Source: Stenotrophomonas indicatrix (lineage in GTDB: Bacteria; Pseudomonadota; Gammaproteobacteria; Xanthomonadales; Xanthomonadaceae). From it: a DNA stretch of 64,000 bases. The notes below the pieces were generated by a model that did no database searches, was not told where the DNA came from, and saw nothing but the letters and a program-made list of their open reading frames with translations. Position 1 is the stretch's first letter. The number at the start of each line of letters is the position of its first letter. Shown piece after piece: positions 11,076 through 19,962 of this stretch. The stretch lies in NCBI GenBank assembly GCA_041545745.1, contig CP168152.1, forward strand, positions 62,001 through 126,000. Direction: 5' to 3'. The position numbers and the translations under genes are program-made.

Positions 11076-12680
11076 ATGCAACGACGCGACTTCATCCGCA
11101 ATGCCTCCCTGGCCCTGGCCGCCTTCGGCCTGCCGTCACTGCCGGCCTGCGCGGCCAGCAAGAGTGGCCAGCTTGGGCTGCGCCGGCTTGGCCAGCCGCA
11201 GCCGTTCGATTTCGCCACCCTGAAGGGCCAGGCGCGCGCGCTGGCACAGGCGCCGTACCAGAGCCACAAGCGGGTGCTGCCGGGCAAGCTGGAGGCGCTG
11301 GACTGGGATCAGTACCAGTCGATCGGCTACCGCCAGGACCATGCCCTGTGGGCCGACCAGCCGGGAAAATTCCAGGCCAAGTTCTTCCATCTGGGCCTGT
11401 ACTTCCATTCGCCCGTGCGCATGTTCGACGTGGTCGACGGCAAGGCGCAGGAGTTGGCCTATGACGGCGCCGCGTTCAACTACGGCAAGAGCGGGTTGAA
11501 GAACGGTGAGCTGCCGGCCGACCTCGGCTTTGCCGGGTTCCGACTGAACACGCGCAAGGACACCGACCGTGATTTCGCCGCGTTCCTGGGGGCCAGCTAC
11601 TTCCGCGCAGTGGGCAAGGAAGGCCAGTACGGCCAGTCCGCGCGTGGCCTGGCCATCGACACCGGCATGGGCAAGCCCGAGGAATTCCCGGACTTCATCG
11701 CCTATTACCTGGAACAGCCTGCGGCCGACTCGGACACGATCATCGTCTACGCGCTGCTGGATTCGCCCAGCGTGGCCGGTGCCTACCGTTTCGCCGTCAC
11801 CAACGGCGATGTGCTGCTGATGGACATCGACAGCGCGCTGTACCCGCGCAAGACCATCGAGCGGCTGGGCATCGCCCCCTGCACCAGCATGTACCAAGTG
11901 GGCGAGAACGACCGCCGCATGGGCTGGGACTGGCGCCCGGAGATCCACGATACCGACGGCCTGTCGCTGTGGACCGGCGCTGGCGAGTGGATCTGGCGGC
12001 CGCTGGTGAACCCGCGCAACCTGCGCTTCAACATGTTCGTCGACCGCAATCCGCGTGGCTTCGGCCTGCTGCAGCGTGACCGCAACTTCGACCATTACCA
12101 GGACGACGGCGTGTTCTACGAGAAGCGTCCATGCCTGTGGGTGGAGCCGAAGGGCGACTGGGGCGAGGGTTCGGTGCAACTGGTGGAAATTCCCACCGTC
12201 GATGAAACCTTCGACAACATCGTGGCCTTCTGGAACCCGAAGGAAAAGCCGCAGCCGGGCCAGGAACTGCTGGTCGGCTACCGGTTGTACTGGGGCGCGC
12301 AGCCGCCGGCGCGTACGCCGCTGGCCCACTGCGTGGCCAGCCGCACCGGTCTGGGCGGGGTAATCGGCAAGAAGCGCGAGTATTTCTCCTGGCGTTTCGC
12401 GGTGGACTTCGAAGGCGGCGAACTGGCCAGCCTGATCGACAAGGCCGACGTCGAAGCGGTTGTCGAGACCAGCCGTGGCCGGGTGGAGATCGTCTCGGCG
12501 CGGCCGTTGCGCGAGATCAAGGGCTACCGCGCGATGTTCGACTTGGTACCGCCGGAGGGCAGCACCGAGCAGATCGACATCCGTCTGTACCTGCGCAGTG
12601 GCGGCAAGACCCTCACTGAAACCTGGCTGTACCAGTACAGCCCGCCGCCGGCCGGTGCGCCGGAGCGCACGCTGTACTGA
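11076..12680 (+). CDS. opgD: Glucan biosynthesis protein D (OpgD/MdoD), Tat-exported
   Basis: Periplasmic protein acting on the backbone of osmoregulated periplasmic glucans. Length is 534 residues, the family's norm. The N-terminus MQRRDFIRNAS carries the twin-arginine motif RRDFI followed by a hydrophobic stretch (LALAAFGLPSL), so export is by the Tat route. Body motifs typical of OpgG/OpgD include FHLGLYFHSPVRMFDV, YSQSARGLAIDTG-like segments, LWTGAGEWIWRPLVNP, GFGLLQRDRNFDHYQD and VQLVEIPTVDETFDNIVAFW. The ATG at 11076 is used because the Tat motif starts there; the open frame extends further upstream without protein character. A hairpin terminator follows the stop. Confidence 0.93.
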   Translation: MQRRDFIRNASLALAAFGLPSLPACAASKSGQLGLRRLGQPQPFDFATLKGQARALAQAPYQSHKRVLPGKLEALDWDQYQSIGYRQDHALWADQPGKFQAKFFHLGLYFHSPVRMFDVVDGKAQELAYDGAAFNYGKSGLKNGELPADLGFAGFRLNTRKDTDRDFAAFLGASYFRAVGKEGQYGQSARGLAIDTGMGKPEEFPDFIAYYLEQPAADSDTIIVYALLDSPSVAGAYRFAVTNGDVLLMDIDSALYPRKTIERLGIAPCTSMYQVGENDRRMGWDWRPEIHDTDGLSLWTGAGEWIWRPLVNPRNLRFNMFVDRNPRGFGLLQRDRNFDHYQDDGVFYEKRPCLWVEPKGDWGEGSVQLVEIPTVDETFDNIVAFWNPKEKPQPGQELLVGYRLYWGAQPPARTPLAHCVASRTGLGGVIGKKREYFSWRFAVDFEGGELASLIDKADVEAVVETSRGRVEIVSARPLREIKGYRAMFDLVPPEGSTEQIDIRLYLRSGGKTLTETWLYQYSPPPAGAPERTLY

Positions 12681-12688
12681 AGCAGAGC

Positions 12689-12711
12689 GGTGCCGGCCAA
12701 GCGCCGGCACC
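12689..12711. terminator. Terminator hairpin between opgD and a convergent gene
   Basis: A 9-bp perfect stem GGTGCCGGC/GCCGGCACC with a 5-nt loop, followed by CTTGATT on the plus strand. It separates the two convergent stops at 12680 and 12718. Confidence 0.7.
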
Positions 12712-12717
12712 CTTGAT

Positions 12718-13431
12718 TCATGGCTTGGCGTCGGTAGCGTGCGATTGCGTAGGCACGCCCACCTCCACCGTGCCACGGCGGATCTTCATCCAGGTCTCGT
12801 CCTGCCAGCGCTCGTACTGCTTCGGATCCCAGTACCTGGGGTCATACAGGCGGTCGGCCTTGATCGTGCGGGATATGCCGCCGTCCATGTACACGATGTC
12901 GACATTGTTGGACATCGAGCCTACGCGGCTGCCGGTCATCTCGCGTCGTCCCTTCCTCAGCACTTCGGCCATGCGCGGGCGGGCGACCTCGTCGCCATAC
13001 TCGGCGCGCAATGCGCTTGCCTGCGCGCGCGCGGCGTCATGCTGTTCCAGCGGCAGGGTCGCCCAGTACTCGTTGCGCAGGTCCACGAACAGCGGGTAGC
13101 CACGTTCGGCGGCGACGTCCATCCACGCATAGGCCATGACCGGATTGCGCGGCTGTTCGACGCCATACCAGTACATCTCGCCCAGGTAGCCCTGCGCGGG
13201 CTTGTCGGCATAGCGTGCGGCCAGCCGGAAGTTGTCCATCGCGCCGTTGACGTCGTTGCGGCGCAGGGCGTTGACGCCCCACTGCCGATACATCATGTCC
13301 GGATGGCTGTCCATGAAACCAGCACCGATCACGGCCGCGTCCTCTTCGCCGGACGGGCGCTCGGCCGCAGTGGCGAACAGGGGCAGGAACAACAGAGGAA
13401 GCAACAGCAGGGCGGGGCGCATGACGGACAT
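12718..13431 (-). CDS. Exported Sel1-repeat-like protein of unknown function
   Basis: About 237 residues with a signal peptide (MRPALLLLPLLFLPLFATAAA-like, cleaved near ATAAE). The central part has Sel1-type helical repeat features: ALRRNDVNGAMDNFRLAARYADKPAQGYLGEMYWYGV and NPVMAYAWMDVAAERGY. The C-terminus contains VDIVYMDGG and a Trp/Tyr-rich tail. Conserved hypothetical proteins of this plan occur in Stenotrophomonas and Xanthomonas; no function is known to me. Start ATG at 13431 or 13422; neither has a strong ribosome site. It stands alone, downstream of tdk on the same strand. Confidence 0.7.
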   Translation of the reverse strand: MSVMRPALLLLPLLFLPLFATAAERPSGEEDAAVIGAGFMDSHPDMMYRQWGVNALRRNDVNGAMDNFRLAARYADKPAQGYLGEMYWYGVEQPRNPVMAYAWMDVAAERGYPLFVDLRNEYWATLPLEQHDAARAQASALRAEYGDEVARPRMAEVLRKGRREMTGSRVGSMSNNVDIVYMDGGISRTIKADRLYDPRYWDPKQYERWQDETWMKIRRGTVEVGVPTQSHATDAKP

Positions 13432-13520
13432 CCAGTTCGGCAGCAGGTAGTGCCGCAGCCTAGGCCCGACCACGCGGCCTTGTAAACCGCAGGACGCCAT
13501 GGCCCGTGAAGGACCATGCG

Positions 13521-14141
13521 CTACAACGGCAGCGGTGCCTGCGCCGGATCAATGCGGCCCTCGCCCCGGGTGATCTTCTTGAACTCGGCGCGGCTGACCG
13601 ACACGTAGCGCTCGTTGCCGCCGATCTCCACCTGCGGGCCGTCCTGCACCGCATGGCCATGCTCGTCCACGCGCACGGTCATGGTCGCCTTCTTGCCGCT
13701 GTGGCAGATCGTCTTGATCTCGTGCATCTCGTCGGCCCAGGCCAGCAGGTACTGGCTGCCTTCGAACAACTCGCCGCGGAAATCGGTGCGCAGGCCATAG
13801 CACAGCACCGGGATGCGCAGCTGGTCGACCACTTCGCTGAGCTGCCAGACCTGGCTGCGGCTGAGGAACTGCGCCTCGTCCACCAGCACACAACCCATCG
13901 GCCCGTTGGCCTGCAGATCCTGCGCGACCCACTGCTGCAGGTCGGTATCGCGTTCGAAGGCCATGCCGTCGGCGCGCAGGCCGATCCGCGAGGCGACCAC
14001 GCCCGCGCCGGCACGGTCGTCCAGGCGCGGGGTCAGGATCGCCACGCGCATGCCGCGCTCGCGGTAGTTGTGTGCGCTCTGCAGCAGAGTGGTGGTCTTG
14101 CCGGCGTTCATCGCCGAATAGTAGAAATAGAGCTTGGCCAT
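13521..14141 (-). CDS. tdk: Thymidine kinase
   Basis: Phosphorylates thymidine to dTMP in nucleoside salvage. Length is 206 residues (E. coli enzyme 205). The P-loop is [11 protein letters not shown] (about residues 9-19), followed by TPRLDDR, the DEAQF motif near 89 and the lasso region GGNERYVSV. One oddity: the E. coli enzyme carries a structural zinc bound partly by CxCG and SVCRxH. Here the corresponding sites read CHSGKKA and SVSRAEF, so the cysteine ligands are mostly lost. The enzyme is probably still active, since several bacterial TKs lack full zinc ligation. It is divergent from rep, with about 100 bases between the starts. Confidence 0.95.
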   Translation of the reverse strand: MAKLYFYYSAMNAGKTTTLLQSAHNYRERGMRVAILTPRLDDRAGAGVVASRIGLRADGMAFERDTDLQQWVAQDLQANGPMGCVLVDEAQFLSRSQVWQLSEVVDQLRIPVLCYGLRTDFRGELFEGSQYLLAWADEMHEIKTICHSGKKATMTVRVDEHGHAVQDGPQVEIGGNERYVSVSRAEFKKITRGEGRIDPAQAPLPL

Positions 14142-14243
14142 CGGCCGATTGTACGACGCCACCCGGCACCGGCCGAAGCCGTTCAGCAAGCCCACCGGCC
14201 GGCGGCTGTGGCCGCCATCAACGCCCGCTACAATCCCCACCCA

Positions 14244-16220
14244 ATGCACGGTCTCAATCCCCCCCAAGCTGCCGCCGTCCTCCACATCGAAGGACCGCTG
14301 CTGGTGCTCGCCGGCGCCGGCAGTGGCAAGACGCGCGTGATCGTGGAAAAGATCGCCCATCTGATCGGCTGTGGCCGCTACCCGGCCAAGCGCATCGCCG
14401 CGATCACCTTCACCAACAAGTCGGCCAAGGAAATGCGCGAGCGCGTGGCCAAGCGACTGCGCGAGCAGGATGCCGACGAAGTGACCATCTGCACCTTCCA
14501 TGCCCTGGGCCTGAAGTTCCTGCAGATCGAGCATGCCGCGGTCGGGCTCAAGCGCGGTTTCTCGATCTTCGATGCCGATGACGCGGCCGCACAGATCAAG
14601 GACCTGATGTACGGCGCCAAGCCCGACGACATCGAGGACATGAAGAACCTGGTGTCGCGCGCCAAGAACGCCGGCCTGTCGCCGGAGCAGGCAATGGCCG
14701 CTGCGCGCAGCAACCGCGAAAAGGAAGCGGCCGGCATCTACGAGCGCTACCAGTTGCGCCTGAGCGCGTTCAACGCAGTGGACTTCGACGACCTGATCCG
14801 GTTGCCGGTGCAGATTCTGGAAGAGAACCCGGAAATCGCGCTGGCCTGGCGTGAGCGCATCGGCTACCTGCTCGTCGACGAATGCCAGGACACCAACGAT
14901 GCGCAGTACCGCCTGCTCAAGCAGCTGGCCGGTGACAAGGGCAACTTCACCTGCGTCGGCGATGACGACCAGTCGATCTACGCCTGGCGCGGCGCCAACC
15001 CGGAAAACCTGCAGCAGATGGGACGCGATTACCCGGCGCTGGAAATCATCAAGCTGGAGCAGAACTACCGTTGTTCCAACCGCGTGCTGCGCGCGGCCAA
15101 CGCGCTGATCGCCAACAACCCGCACGAACACCTGAAGAAGTTGTGGAGCGACCAGGCCGATGGTGAGCGCATCCGTGTGTGGGAGTGCCGCAACAGCGAA
15201 CACGAGGCCGAGAAGGTCGCCGCCGAGATCGCGTTCGTGGCGCAGACGCGCAACGTACCGTGGAGCGATTTCTGCATCCTGTTCCGAGGCAACTTCCAGT
15301 CGCGTCCGCTGGAAAAGGCGATGCAGCTGCTGCGTATCCCCTACCACCTGACCGGTGGCACGATGTTCCTGGAGCGCCAGGAAGTGAAGGACACGCTGGC
15401 CTGGCTGCGGCTGCTGGTGAATCCGGACGACGACACCGCGTTCCTGCGTGCGGTGCAGTCGCCCAAGCGCGAGGTCGGTGCCGGCACCCTGGCCAAGTTG
15501 GCCGAGCTGGCCTCGGAAAAAGACATGCCGATGGCACAGGCCGCCGAGGCGATCGGCGCGCTGCAGCAGCTGCCACCGCGCGCGGCCAACAGCCTGGCGC
15601 GCTTCACCGACATCCTGCGTGACCTGCGTGCGCAGACGCGACAGATCAGCTCCGGCGACATGATCCGCAAGGTCGCCAAGGAGTCAGGCCTGCTCAGCGA
15701 GCTGCGGCAGCAGGCCAAGGAAGAAGCCAGCTACCAGCGTCGTGCCAACAACATCGAAGAGCTGGCGCAGTGGTTCGAGGGTGGCCCGCGTGGTGCCACC
15801 GCTGCCGACTTGGCGGGCCAGTTGGCGCTGTTGTCGCGCAGCGACAAGGACGAGGGCGGCAACCAGGTGCGGATGATGACCATGCACGCCTCCAAGGGCC
15901 TGGAATTCCCCTACGTGTTCATCGTTGGCTGCGAGGATGGCGTGCTGCCGCACCAGGTCAGTCTGGACGAGGGCAACCTGCAGGAAGAGCGGCGCCTGCT
16001 GTACGTGGGCATCACCCGCGCCAAGATCCAGCTGTGGATGAGCTACAGCAAGCTGACCCGCAAGTTCGGCGAGCACGTGCGGCTGAAGCCGAGCCGCTTC
16101 TTCGAGGAGATCCCGGCCGAGGAGATCCAGCGCGATGGCGCGGATCCGGTGGCGGATGCGGCGCGCAAGAAGGAGCGGGCGACGGCGGGGTTGGCGGCGA
16201 TCGAGGCGTTGTTCGATTGA
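14244..16220 (+). CDS. rep: ATP-dependent DNA helicase Rep (UvrD/Rep superfamily 1A)
   Basis: A 3'-5' helicase that helps restart stalled replication forks and removes proteins from DNA. Length is 658 residues (E. coli Rep 673). Visible motifs: Q motif LNPPQAAAV, Walker A AGAGSGKT (23-30), motif Ia [12 protein letters not shown], motif [10 protein letters not shown] (about 210-217), motif [16 protein letters not shown], motif [10 protein letters not shown], motif [19 protein letters not shown] and motif [15 protein letters not shown]. It matches Rep better than UvrD because of length and the MHGLNPPQ start. It is divergent from tdk and followed by a perfect hairpin. Confidence 0.94.
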   Translation: MHGLNPPQAAAVLHIEGPLLVLAGAGSGKTRVIVEKIAHLIGCGRYPAKRIAAITFTNKSAKEMRERVAKRLREQDADEVTICTFHALGLKFLQIEHAAVGLKRGFSIFDADDAAAQIKDLMYGAKPDDIEDMKNLVSRAKNAGLSPEQAMAAARSNREKEAAGIYERYQLRLSAFNAVDFDDLIRLPVQILEENPEIALAWRERIGYLLVDECQDTNDAQYRLLKQLAGDKGNFTCVGDDDQSIYAWRGANPENLQQMGRDYPALEIIKLEQNYRCSNRVLRAANALIANNPHEHLKKLWSDQADGERIRVWECRNSEHEAEKVAAEIAFVAQTRNVPWSDFCILFRGNFQSRPLEKAMQLLRIPYHLTGGTMFLERQEVKDTLAWLRLLVNPDDDTAFLRAVQSPKREVGAGTLAKLAELASEKDMPMAQAAEAIGALQQLPPRAANSLARFTDILRDLRAQTRQISSGDMIRKVAKESGLLSELRQQAKEEASYQRRANNIEELAQWFEGGPRGATAADLAGQLALLSRSDKDEGGNQVRMMTMHASKGLEFPYVFIVGCEDGVLPHQVSLDEGNLQEERRLLYVGITRAKIQLWMSYSKLTRKFGEHVRLKPSRFFEEIPAEEIQRDGADPVADAARKKERATAGLAAIEALFD

Positions 16221-16223
16221 CCG

Positions 16224-16260
16224 GCGAACGGCGCAGCCCTTCGTGGTTGGCGCCGTTCGC
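16224..16260 (+). terminator. Hairpin after rep
   Basis: A perfect 11-bp stem (GCGAACGGCGC at 16224-16234 with 16250-16260) begins three bases after the stop. The loop is 15 nt and no T run follows. It is a terminator or 3'-stabilising hairpin. Confidence 0.55.
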
Positions 16261-16275
16261 AGTGCATTTGTGCTT

Positions 16276-16426
16276 GGCCGGGTAGATGGGCTGCGCAGGG
16301 GACGCTGCAAGTACGTCCCTGTAAGCTCGGTCGCCGCATCCATGCGGCTCACGCCCCTGCGCAACCCATCTACCCGGCCTTGGACAGGTTCCGTGCGCGC
16401 CAGCCACGGAAAAGAAAAAGAAGATC
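16276..16426 (+). repeat. Composite inverted-repeat element, copy 1
   Basis: Outer arms of 26 bp (16276-16301 and 16354-16379, one mismatch) enclose CAGGGGACGCTGCAAGT, a TGTAAGCTCG block and an inner hairpin GCCGCAT-CC-ATGCGGC (16333-16348). Beyond the right arm comes a purine-rich tail, TTCCGTG ... CCACGGAAAAG and AAAAGAAGA. The same ordered blocks recur on the minus strand at 27245-27469, so this is a dispersed element, not a chance palindrome. No open frame of interest lies inside. Confidence 0.7.
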
Positions 16427-16487
16427 AAAGGCAACGGCAACAGCCGGGCGTTGAGGCACAATCGGGGTTTCTGCTGGAGGTCTGCGC

Positions 16488-17012
16488 GTGCATCCCATTG
16501 AAAGCGAACGCCTGCGGCTGCGGGCCATTGAACCGGACCGTGATGCGGTGCCGATGCTGGCGCTGCTCAACGATCCGGGCTTCGTGCGTTTCATTGGTGA
16601 CCGCAACGTGCGCGACGAAGCGCAGGCGCGCGAGTACATCGCCCTGCGTGTGCTGCACAGCTATGCGTTGAATGGCTTCGGCATGTATGCGATCGAGCGG
16701 CTGTCCGATGGTGCGTGGCTGGGCAACGCCGGGCTGGTGCGCCGTGAGGGGTTGCCGGCGCCGGATATCGGCTACGCGGTGCTGTCCGAGTACGCTGGGC
16801 AGGGCTATGCCAGCGAGGCGGCGCGGGCGGTGTTCAATCACGCACGCACGGTGCTGGGCCTGCAGGATCTGTATGGGATCACCGATCTGGACAACGACGT
16901 CTCGGCGAAGGTGCTGCTGGGTCTGGGCATGCACGAGCGCGGGGTCATCCAGCTGCCAGGTATCGACAGCCCCAGCCGCCTATACGCCACGCTCGGCGCG
17001 GCCGAGGTTTGA
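16488..17012 (+). CDS. GNAT-family N-acetyltransferase (RimJ/RimL-like)
   Basis: Likely transfers acetyl from acetyl-CoA to an amine; substrate unknown. Length is 174 residues. Typical RimJ/RimL features: the ESERLRLRAIEPDRD start, WLGNAGLVRRE strand, DIGYAVLSEYAGQGYASEA with the acetyl-CoA pyrophosphate-binding loop (GQGYAS, a Q/RxxGxG/A variant), and SAKVLLGLGMHERG in the last helix. The GTG at 16488 is the start, with CTGGAGG seven bases before it. It lies alone between the composite repeat and yceH. Confidence 0.87.
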   Translation: MHPIESERLRLRAIEPDRDAVPMLALLNDPGFVRFIGDRNVRDEAQAREYIALRVLHSYALNGFGMYAIERLSDGAWLGNAGLVRREGLPAPDIGYAVLSEYAGQGYASEAARAVFNHARTVLGLQDLYGITDLDNDVSAKVLLGLGMHERGVIQLPGIDSPSRLYATLGAAEV

Positions 17013-17014
17013 TC

Positions 17015-17049
17015 GCGGTGGGTGCCGACCGTTGGTCGGCACCCACCGC
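17015..17049. terminator. Bidirectional terminator hairpin
   Basis: A perfect 16-bp stem (17015-17030 with 17034-17049) and a 3-nt loop fill the gap between the stops of the convergent acetyltransferase and yceH genes. Confidence 0.75.
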
Positions 17050-17050
17050 C

Positions 17051-17704
17051 TCAGCCGCCGCGCAGTTCCGCCAGCTGCGCCTGCAGCTCGGCCACGGCCG
17101 CTTCCAGCTGGGCCACGCGTTCGGCCAGGCCGGGATCGGCCGACTCGGCACCGCCGCCGCTGCTGGCGTACTTCGCCGCCAACGCCGCGCCGTCCACTTC
17201 ACCGCACAGCAGGTGCATGTAGCGGTCTTCGCGCTGGCCGCTGGCGCGCGGCAGCACCACCAGCAGGGCACGTTGCTGCAGGCGCTCGATGGCGTGGCGG
17301 GCTTCGTCGGCATCGGCGAAGCGGTGCAGGCGCTCGGCACGGGTGACCAGTTCGCCAAGCGTCTGCGGCCCGCGCAGCAGCAGCAGGGCCAGCAGCACGG
17401 TCTGCTGCCGGGTCAGGTCCAGCGCGCTCTGCAGGCGGTGCTCGTAGCGGTCGGCGCGCGAGGAGAAGTGCTGGCGGGCCAGGCCCAGGGTCTCCAGCTG
17501 GCGCAATGCGTGTTCCACGCTGCCGGCGCTTACGTTCATCACCGGTTCGCGGGCGGTCTTCTGGTTGGCGGCCGATTGCGCGGCGTTGACCGTCAGCGGG
17601 TAGGTGTCCGGGGTGGTGGCTTCCTTCTCCACCAGGCAGCCCAGCAGGCGCGCCTGTACGGCATCCAGCAGCGGAACGTCGGGGGTCTGGGCAGGGTCGG
17701 TCAT
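17051..17704 (-). CDS. YceH family protein (DUF480/UPF0502)
   Basis: A 217-residue protein (E. coli YceH 215). The family folds as two winged-helix domains and its function is not settled. Diagnostic stretches are visible: [56 protein letters not shown] and [17 protein letters not shown]-terminal coiled coil ([22 protein letters not shown]) is appended, as in many family members. The ATG at 17704 follows a purine-rich region. It is divergent from the phosphatase gene at 17805. Confidence 0.92.
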   Translation of the reverse strand: MTDPAQTPDVPLLDAVQARLLGCLVEKEATTPDTYPLTVNAAQSAANQKTAREPVMNVSAGSVEHALRQLETLGLARQHFSSRADRYEHRLQSALDLTRQQTVLLALLLLRGPQTLGELVTRAERLHRFADADEARHAIERLQQRALLVVLPRASGQREDRYMHLLCGEVDGAALAAKYASSGGGAESADPGLAERVAQLEAAVAELQAQLAELRGG

Positions 17705-17804
17705 GGCGGCTTCCGGAAGACAACGTGTCAACCGCCAAGCATAGCCGTCCCGGCGGCGCCTTTGCCGGTAAAATGGGCCGGTATATCTGATTGCCGGTGA
17801 ATCC

Positions 17805-18725
17805 ATGCGTCGTCCCGTTTCCTTGTCCCTGACCCTGATCGCCACCGCGGTGCTGGGCCTGTCTGCCTGCAAGCGCGTGGAAGCGCCTGCCGAAGCCGCC
17901 GCCCCGCAAGCGCCTGCCGCTGCCGCAAAGGCCGACGGCGCCCCTGACGCGACCGCCAACGACAACCTCAATGCCGTGCTGTGGATGCAGCGCGCGCAGG
18001 AATACAGGGCGATCACCGAGCAGACCTACCGTGCCGCCGCCGACCATCTGGACGTTGCGCTGAAGGAAGCCCACTGGGATGCGCTGGTGCCGGAAGAGCG
18101 CGGCAACGAGGCCAAGGGCCTGAAGCCGGCCGTGGTGCTGGACGTGGATGAGACCGTGCTGGACAACTCGCCCTACCAGGCGCGCCTGGTGCGTGACGGC
18201 AAGGAATACGACGAACTCAGCTGGGACCAGTGGGTCGCCGAAAAGAAGGCCAAGGCCATTCCCGGCGTGGTCGATTTCGCCAAGGCCGCCAACGCCAAGG
18301 GCGTGACCCTGCTGTACATCTCCAACCGCGCCGTGCACCTGAAGGACGCGACCCTGGCCAACCTGCGCGAGCAGGGCCTGCCGGTGGCCGATGACAGCGT
18401 GTTCCTCGGTCTGGGCACCGTGGTTGAAGGTTGCGAGCAGGCCGGCAGCGAGAAGAACTGCCGTCGGCGCCTGGCCGGGCAGAAGTACCGCGTGCTGATG
18501 CAGTTCGGCGACCAGCTGGGTGACTTCGTGGAAGTGACCGCCAACACCAATGATGGCCGCGACGCGCTGCTGCAGCAGTACCACGACTGGTTCGGCGAGC
18601 GCTGGTGGATGCTGCCGAACCCGACCTACGGCGGCTTCGAGCCGGCGCAGTTCAACAACGATTACTCGCAGTCGCGCCAGTCCCGCCATGACGCCAAGCG
18701 TGCCGCCCTGGACTACGCGCCGTGA
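17805..18725 (+). CDS. 5'-nucleotidase, lipoprotein e(P4) family (HAD class C acid phosphatase)
   Basis: Outer-membrane-anchored acid phosphatase that dephosphorylates nucleotides so that nucleosides can be taken up. Length is 306 residues. The lipobox LSAC places the lipidated Cys near residue 23. HAD motif I is [15 protein letters not shown], motif II is in LLYISNRAV, and motif III-IV lie in [13 protein letters not shown]. An Ala/Pro-rich linker follows the lipid anchor. The stop overlaps the GTG of pyrF (GTGA), which couples a nucleotide-scavenging enzyme to a pyrimidine biosynthesis gene. Confidence 0.9.
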   Translation: MRRPVSLSLTLIATAVLGLSACKRVEAPAEAAAPQAPAAAAKADGAPDATANDNLNAVLWMQRAQEYRAITEQTYRAAADHLDVALKEAHWDALVPEERGNEAKGLKPAVVLDVDETVLDNSPYQARLVRDGKEYDELSWDQWVAEKKAKAIPGVVDFAKAANAKGVTLLYISNRAVHLKDATLANLREQGLPVADDSVFLGLGTVVEGCEQAGSEKNCRRRLAGQKYRVLMQFGDQLGDFVEVTANTNDGRDALLQQYHDWFGERWWMLPNPTYGGFEPAQFNNDYSQSRQSRHDAKRAALDYAP

Positions 18726-19447
18726 GCCGCGCCCCGCTGCCGCTGCGCGACGACGAGCGCCTGATCTTCGCGCTGGACGTGCCTGACCGCGTGCAGGCAC
18801 TGGAGTGGGTCGACCGCCTTGGCGACAGCGTGGCGTTCTACAAGATCGGCATGGAACTGCTCGCCTCCGGTGAGTACTTCCAGGTACTGGACGAACTTGC
18901 ACGCCGCGACAAGCGGGTGTTCGTCGACCTGAAGTTCTTCGATATCCCCGCCACCGCCGCAGCGGTGATCAAGCGACTGGCGCAGTGGCCGGTCAGCTAC
19001 GCCACCATCCACGGCTGGCACCCGGCGATGATGGAGGCCTGCGCGGCGGCCAACAGCGGCGACATGCGCTTGTTGGCGGTGACCGTGCTGACCTCGATGG
19101 GCCGCCCGGACCTGGCGCAGATGGGCATCGACCGCGAGCCGGTGGAGGTCGTGGTCGAGCGCGCGCTGGCCGCACAGGCTGCGGGCATCGACGGCGTGAT
19201 CGCTTCCGGCCAGGAAGCGGGTCCGATCCGTGCCGCGACCGGCGCCGGTTTCTCGATCGTCTGCCCAGGCATCCGCCCCGGTGGCCCGGTCGGCGATGAC
19301 CAGAAGCGCACCGTGGGTGTGGCGCAGGCGTTTGCCGATGGCGCCGATGCCATCGTGGTCGGTCGTCCGATCCGCCTGGCATCTGATCCGCAGGCCGCCG
19401 CACACGCGATCCAGCAGGAAATCGCGACGGCGTTGGCCACGCGCTGA
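18722..19447 (+). CDS. pyrF: Orotidine 5'-phosphate decarboxylase
   Basis: Last step of UMP synthesis: OMP to UMP plus CO2. Length is 241 residues. The active-site array D-x-K-x4-D is seen in [13 protein letters not shown], the substrate Lys in FYKIGMEL, and the phosphate loop in CPGIRPGG ... DAIVVGRPI. The start is GTG at 18722, overlapping the preceding stop by four bases. A hairpin terminator lies 34 bases after the stop. Confidence 0.96.
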   Translation: MSRAPLPLRDDERLIFALDVPDRVQALEWVDRLGDSVAFYKIGMELLASGEYFQVLDELARRDKRVFVDLKFFDIPATAAAVIKRLAQWPVSYATIHGWHPAMMEACAAANSGDMRLLAVTVLTSMGRPDLAQMGIDREPVEVVVERALAAQAAGIDGVIASGQEAGPIRAATGAGFSIVCPGIRPGGPVGDDQKRTVGVAQAFADGADAIVVGRPIRLASDPQAAAHAIQQEIATALATR

Positions 19448-19480
19448 GCACCGCCGCGAAGGCGGCCACGGCGGCACCAC

Positions 19481-19517
19481 GAACGCCATCCCGTCGAATG
19501 CGGGGTGGCGTTCTCGT
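19481..19517 (+). terminator. Terminator hairpin after pyrF
   Basis: Stem GAACGCCATCCCG / CGGGGTGGCGTTC (13 bp, one G-T pair) with a 7-nt loop, followed by TCGTTTAT. The next ~170 bases (19518-19686) contain no gene I can support; the later part is markedly AT-richer than its surroundings, as promoter regions here are. Confidence 0.75.
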
Positions 19518-19686
19518 TTATGCCTGTTGCCCTGACGCACCCGGCCCGGGCCGGGGAAACGGTGTGCCGGCGACCGCGACGTTTATGCCCGAATCGCCGG
19601 AAAACATGCCGTAGATTTCATTGAAGGGATCTGGTGACGCGACCGGTCCAATAAAATCAATGAGTTGAATGATGATTTGTCATGTG

Positions 19687-19715
19687 TTGCGTTAACTTTG
19701 CGGGCAGCGTAGGAT
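19687..19715 (+). promoter_or_regulatory. Sigma-70 type promoter of a candidate small RNA
   Basis: TTGCGT (19687-19692), a 17-bp spacer, and TAGGAT (19710-19715). The upstream 60 bases are AT-rich (AATAAAATCAATGAGTTGAA), which would help as an UP-like region. The predicted start is about 19722, at the 5' base of the first RNA hairpin. Confidence 0.6.
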
Positions 19716-19721
19716 CGCCGC

Positions 19722-19819
19722 CATCCGGTCTTCGGGCCGGACATGCGCCACAACACTGTCCACCGGCCTCGCGCCGGTTTGAAGAGTCTGCGATCCCTGT
19801 GATCCGGGCTCTTTTTTTT
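19722..19819 (+). ncRNA. Candidate small RNA (or structured leader) with intrinsic terminator
   Basis: A run of about 98 nt starts just after the promoter. It holds a perfect UUCG tetraloop hairpin (CCGGTC-TTCG-GGCCGG, 19725-19740), a second hairpin (ACCGGC/GCCGGT, 19762-19778), and a final stem GAGTCTG/CGGGCTC ending in eight T residues (19812-19819). No open frame fits inside. It is either a free small RNA or a premature terminator in the leader of the lipoprotein gene at 19963. I do not recognise it as 6S, tmRNA, RNase P, SRP or a known riboswitch. Confidence 0.55.
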
Positions 19820-19962
19820 GTCCGCGCGGTACGGGGAGGCCCGTCGGCACGCGGCATGGAGTCACCGCGCAGCGGGGGCCTTGGCAGAAACCGTGACGCC
19901 CCGGCTTGCCGCTGTCACGTCGCAGGCCGCAAGATGCGGACCGGTCCGGGGAGTCCGATTGC

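Noticed and set aside
16276..16426. Insertion sequence remnant
   Set aside because: There is no transposase fragment or flanking target duplication that I can see; the paired arms and inner hairpins are better described as a structural repeat.
19722..19819. Identification of the candidate RNA as 6S RNA
   Set aside because: It is too short and lacks the long central bubble of 6S RNA; the structure is two small hairpins and a terminator.
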